From the NCBI RefSeq assembly GCF_014696355.1, contig NZ_JACJQA010000003.1, forward strand, positions 124,001 to 188,000: a DNA stretch of 64,000 nucleotides, written 5' to 3'. The notes beneath the pieces were generated by a model. It was not told the origin of the DNA. It was given only the letters and a program-made list of their open reading frames with translations, and ran no database searches. This document shows positions 60,712 to 64,000 of this stretch, piece by piece. Within the stretch, counting starts at the first letter, position 1; each line of letters begins with the position of its first letter. The position numbers and the translations under genes are program-made. The stretch is from Pseudanabaena sp. FACHB-1998 (GTDB lineage: Bacteria; Cyanobacteriota; Cyanobacteriia; Pseudanabaenales; Pseudanabaenaceae).

Positions 60712-62136
60712 TTACTTCCCAATACAGAAGCGACTGAAGATTTGATCAAGAACTGATTCTGTCACTTCTTCGCCTGTGATTTCACCGATCGCACTGATGG
60801 CAGCCCGTAAATCAATTGTCCAAAAATCAAGGGGCAATTGATCGGTAATTGCGATTTTGACATTATCTAAAGATTGCACAACCCTTAATAGACAAGCCTT
60901 TTGGCGCTGATTAATCGCCACATCCAGATTGGCGGCAGCGATCGCATCTTGCTGGATACATTTAAGTATTGCGGCTTCTAAATCCTCAATACCCTGATTT
61001 TGAGAAGCTGCGGTTTTTACAATGGGAATTCCCTCACCCCCCAGCCCCCTCTCCCGCAGGAGAGGGGGAGTCAGAATTTGTTCCCCTTGCCCTTTGGGAG
61101 AGGGGCTGGGGGTGAGGGCAAGATCGATCTTATTCATCACCAAAATCACAGGGCGATCGTTAACAATCTCATAAATCTCCGTATCCTTCTCAATCCAGCC
61201 AATACTGGCATCAATCACCATCAGGACTAAATCCGCCGACTGAGCCGCTTGGCGCGATCGCTCTACACCGATTTTCTCCACGACATCTTCCGTTTCACGA
61301 ATACCAGCCGTATCGAGAACTTGAATGGGAATCCCACCAACTACTAATTGGGAATCGACCACATCGCGAGTTGTCCCCGGCAAATCCGTAACGATCGCGC
61401 GATCACTTCGGCTCCAAGCATTTAACAAGCTTGATTTCCCCACATTAGGACGACCAACAATCGCCACTTTTAAGCCTGTCCGCAATAGCTCACCCCGATC
61501 AGCTGTTGCTAAAATTTGCTGCGATTCCTGCGCGACAAAACTAATTTCTGATTTTACCCATTCCACATCAAGGGGTGGCAAATCATCTTCAAAATCAATC
61601 CTTGCTTCGATTTCCGTGAGCAGATTTAAGCATTTGCCGCGTAGATACTTGAGGGAATGGGCAAGCTTACCACGCAAAGAAGCGATCGCCAATTGCACCG
61701 CCTGTGCTGACTTTGCTCCTACTAAATCATTAATACTTTCCGCCTGTGTGAGGTCAATACGACCATTGAGAAAAGCGCGTAAACTAAATTCGCCAGCCTC
61801 CGCTAGCCTTGCGCCATTTTCTAAACATAGATTTAGTACCTGTTGGACTGCCATAATCCCCCCGTGACAGTGAAATTCCACCACATCCTCACGGGTAAAA
61901 GACCGTGGCGCTTTCATTAATAGCAATAGGCTTTCATCTACTATTTCCCTACTTGAGGGATTTCGCACAAAACCATAGAGAATGCGGTGGCTTGCCCATT
62001 CCTGTTTGCCCCCTGCATGGAAGATTTGCTTAGCGATCGCCTCTGCGCGATCGCCTGATAATCGCACAATGCCCACACTGCCCTGTTGTGGGGAAATCGC
62101 CGTAGCGATCGCCGCGATCGTGTCAGATAGACTCAT
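60712..62136 (-). CDS. mnmE: tRNA modification GTPase MnmE with an in-frame repeat insertion
   Basis: 474 residues. The N-terminal domain starts [24 protein letters not shown]. The G domain has G1 [13 protein letters not shown]2 PGTTRDVV, G3 [10 protein letters not shown] and G4 MNKID, and the protein ends with the FCIGK motif (C-x-GK). With MnmG it installs the cmnm5 group on U34 of tRNAs. Directly after NKID, about 30 residues ([13 protein letters not shown] and the following [14 protein letters not shown]) are encoded by the core of the ACTGATGTT-element repeat (61031-61118). They sit in the G4-G5 loop; the reading frame is kept, so the protein is probably still active. Confidence 0.93.
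   Translation of the reverse strand: MSLSDTIAAIATAISPQQGSVGIVRLSGDRAEAIAKQIFHAGGKQEWASHRILYGFVRNPSSREIVDESLLLLMKAPRSFTREDVVEFHCHGGIMAVQQVLNLCLENGARLAEAGEFSLRAFLNGRIDLTQAESINDLVGAKSAQAVQLAIASLRGKLAHSLKYLRGKCLNLLTEIEARIDFEDDLPPLDVEWVKSEISFVAQESQQILATADRGELLRTGLKVAIVGRPNVGKSSLLNAWSRSDRAIVTDLPGTTRDVVDSQLVVGGIPIQVLDTAGIRETEDVVEKIGVERSRQAAQSADLVLMVIDASIGWIEKDTEIYEIVNDRPVILVMNKIDLALTPSPSPKGQGEQILTPPLLRERGLGGEGIPIVKTAASQNQGIEDLEAAILKCIQQDAIAAANLDVAINQRQKACLLRVVQSLDNVKIAITDQLPLDFWTIDLRAAISAIGEITGEEVTESVLDQIFSRFCIGK
61031..61118. repeat. Repeat core translated within mnmE
   Basis: Two C/G-rich hairpins (CCCTCACCCC...GGGTGAGGG layout) matching the inside of the elements at 4832-4974, 28237-28378 and 30018-30172, but without their ACTGATGTT ends. 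Confidence 0.85.
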
Positions 62137-62232
62137 TCGTAATATTTATAAAATTGGAATGGATTAAGATTGAGAAAACATTATAGCAGTCCTAAATGAT
62201 TAGGACTTAAGCAATGGCAACGAAATTTATAG

Positions 62233-62267
62233 CAAATCAAGAAATGGCTACGCCATTTCTTGATTTG
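62233..62267. repeat. ATGGC-TAC-GCCAT palindrome with TATAGC left end
   Basis: 16-bp perfect arms 62233-62248 and 62252-62267 around TAC; preceded by TTTATAG, and followed by CCTTGCTA, so the TAGCAA / TTGCTA ends are visible. Confidence 0.82.
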
Positions 62268-62280
62268 AAAACCTTGCTAG

Positions 62281-62330
62281 GTTTGGTTTTTAATTCAAGA
62301 AAGTGTTGTCACATTTTCGTGAATTACCAG
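62281..62330. repeat. GTTTGGTTTTTAATTCA repeat with GTGTTGTCAC palindrome
   Basis: Nearly the same as 48361-48406. The rest of the 543-bp gap before the sensor gene (62331-62679) is A/T-rich with no clear element. Confidence 0.8.
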
Positions 62331-62679
62331 TACTGGGTTTCGATTAGAGGTGTAAGTCTTAATCATTTATAAATTTTGGGGTTTGTGGAAACTTACCCTC
62401 ATCGGGCTGTGACTCTACAAACCATAGAGGATTACTCTCTACACAAGGCTAACTTTGGTAAATTTTTTGCTAAAGCTTAGCTAATAAGATTTACAATAGA
62501 ATCAAAGTATAATGAAGTTTGATATAGCTAATTAATAGACTAAAAGTTTAAAAAAATCAGTATTCCTTGCGTAATGATTTTATCTGTTTGGGGGATTCTT
62601 TCAGTTTTTAGACTCACTTTTAATTTATTAGTTCTTTGTCAATTTTTTAGAACAGTTTTGAAATTGGGTCTTTCACGCT

Positions 62680-64000
62680 ATGCGAACATTTAATAATGGT
62701 GATTTGCCCACTTACCCAGATCAGGGTACAAAGAACTCTCGCATCCACTCCTCTTTGACTCCTAGCAAAAAGAAAAGAGTTAATCAAAAAGCATCGGCAA
62801 ATACCAACAAGGCATCTTTAAGGCTACATCAAGCTATTTTAGATAGTGCTAATTGTTCAATTATTGCCACTACAGTTGATGGCGTAATCTGTGCTTTTAA
62901 TGCAACTGCGGAGCGCTGGTTAGGCTATTCTGCCTCCGAAATGATTGATAAACAGACCCCCGCTTGTTTTCACGATCCCCTAGAAATACAGCAAAAGGCG
63001 ATCGCTTTGACTGAAGAGCTAGGAATACCCATAGATGTTGGTTTTGAAGTATTTGTAGCAAAAGCCAAAAGAGGAGATTTAGAAGAGCAGGAGTGGAATT
63101 ATATTCGGAAAGATGGATCGAGATTTCCTGTCATGCTTTCTATTTCGGCACTGCGAGATACGGACAATCGGATCTCAGGTTTTTTAGGCATCGCTAATGA
63201 TATTACTAAGCGTAAACAATCTGAAGCCGAATTACATAACACCTTACGGGAGTTAGCTTTTCAGAAATTTGCTCTCGATCAAGCCGCGATCGTAGCGGTG
63301 ACTGATTTAAATGGCTATATTACCTATGCCAATAGTAAGTTTTGTGAAATATCTGGATACAGCCAAGAGGAAATATTAGGCAAAGATCATCGAATGCTTA
63401 ATTCTGCATTTCATGCTCCAGAATTTTTTGATAATCTTTGGGAAACTATTTCTAGTGGAAAGGTCTGGCGAGGAGAAATTCGGAATAAGACTAAGGATGG
63501 CAAGTTTTATTGGACTGATAGCACTATTATTCCCCTTGTCGGCGAGGATGGCTTGCCAACTAAGTATTTAGCAATTCGCTTTGATATTAGCGATCGCAAA
63601 AAGGTTGAAGAGACTCTACTTTTACAAGAAAGAGCGATCGCCGCCAGTCACAATGGAATTGTGATTACCGATCATCGTCTTCTCAATAATCCCATTGTGT
63701 TTGTTAATCCCGCCTTTGAAAAAATCACTGGCTATTCCGAGATTGATGTCGTCGGAAAAAATTGCCGATTCTTGCAAGGAAACGATATTTTTCAACCCGA
63801 AAAAGAAATCATCCGTACGGCCATTCAGTCAGGAACATCTTGCACTGTAGTTATGCGTAACTATCGCAAAGATGGCACTTTGTTTTGGAATGAATTGAAT
63901 ATCTCGCCCATATTTTCCGATGATGGTTTAGTAAGCCATTTTATTGGGATTCAAACGGATATTACCGAACGAAAAGAAGCGGAAAAAGACTTAAAAAGAC
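62680..64000 (+). CDS. Multi-PAS sensor protein with a LOV-type third domain, 3' end outside the window
   Basis: At least 440 residues, open to the window end from ATG 62680. After a basic N-terminus come PAS1 (about 50-175, with NYIRKDGSRFPVMLSISAL and a PAC end), PAS2 (about 190-305, FALDQAAIVAVTDLNGYITYANSKFCEISGYSQEEILGKDHRML) and PAS3 (about 315-435). PAS3 reads NNPIVFVNPAFEKITGYSEIDVVGKNCRFLQGND, the LOV signature with the flavin-adduct Cys at residue 362, followed by RKDGTLFWNELNISPIF and FIGIQTDITERK. The output domain is not in view; histidine kinase or diguanylate cyclase are the common ones. Confidence 0.85.
   Translation, partial: MRTFNNGDLPTYPDQGTKNSRIHSSLTPSKKKRVNQKASANTNKASLRLHQAILDSANCSIIATTVDGVICAFNATAERWLGYSASEMIDKQTPACFHDPLEIQQKAIALTEELGIPIDVGFEVFVAKAKRGDLEEQEWNYIRKDGSRFPVMLSISALRDTDNRISGFLGIANDITKRKQSEAELHNTLRELAFQKFALDQAAIVAVTDLNGYITYANSKFCEISGYSQEEILGKDHRMLNSAFHAPEFFDNLWETISSGKVWRGEIRNKTKDGKFYWTDSTIIPLVGEDGLPTKYLAIRFDISDRKKVEETLLLQERAIAASHNGIVITDHRLLNNPIVFVNPAFEKITGYSEIDVVGKNCRFLQGNDIFQPEKEIIRTAIQSGTSCTVVMRNYRKDGTLFWNELNISPIFSDDGLVSHFIGIQTDITERKEAEKDLKR

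Overview
The window comes from a cyanobacterium, most likely a filamentous Pseudanabaena-like one. This rests on the very dense HIP1 octamer (GCGATCGC), on typical cyanobacterial families (serine/threonine kinases fused to WD40 or formylglycine-generating-enzyme domains, DUF2808, SLH/OprB porin, a haemagglutinin-CHAT protein, a CmpABCD-type transporter, Uma2) and on many small toxin-antitoxin modules. The genus is an inference from style, not a measured placement. I see no rRNA, tRNA, CRISPR array, transposase or prophage.

Layout. 0-12.8 kb: mostly housekeeping and signalling genes, namely a truncated beta-propeller protein, a cyclic-nucleotide-binding MscS channel, hisH, DUF2808, surE, a kinase/DUF2993/membrane-protein operon on the minus strand, cobS, a Ctp protease and cysK. 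13.0-18.0 kb: an accessory island with six toxin-antitoxin pairs and one orphan HigA antitoxin, five of whose junctions carry related HIP1-rich spacers. 18-33.4 kb: a WD40 kinase, a BlaI/M56 protease pair, a J-domain/TPR protein, a two-partner-secretion pair whose exoprotein ends in a CHAT caspase-like domain, gltX, and a channel with two NAD-binding regulatory domains. 33.4-37 kb: a second accessory patch with an orphan DUF433 gene, an unrecognised three-gene operon led by a 2H-phosphoesterase/dual-specificity-phosphatase fusion, and a PIN toxin pair lying between uvrB and a decayed second copy of the uvrB 3' end. 37-50 kb: uvrB, thrC, a GH57 enzyme, Hsp20, an MFS transporter, a small MscS, MscL, and a dihydroorotase homologue that has lost its HxH metal motif. 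50.2-57.4 kb: a five-gene operon (binding protein, porin, permease, two ATPases) that I read as the CmpABCD bicarbonate system. 57.6-64 kb: recQ, a Uma2 protein, mnmE carrying an in-frame repeat insertion, and the start of a multi-PAS sensor whose third domain has a LOV photoreceptor signature.

The most distinctive feature is the repeat content. Nearly every intergenic gap holds one or more long, often perfect palindromes (arms 13-32 bp, loops usually 3 nt, commonly with the tip GCGGCGC-ttc/gaa-GCGCCGC). Arm sequences differ from copy to copy, yet each arm remains complementary to its partner. Several palindromes run into stop codons and encode the last residues of the genes. Two have been split by smaller insertions, and removing the insertion restores the palindrome: one insert is flanked by a 10-bp duplication, the other by a TA duplication. 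A different element of about 142-155 bp with ACTGATGTT ends occurs three times between genes, and its core is translated inside MnmE. Together these look like non-autonomous mobile elements that also act as transcription terminators.
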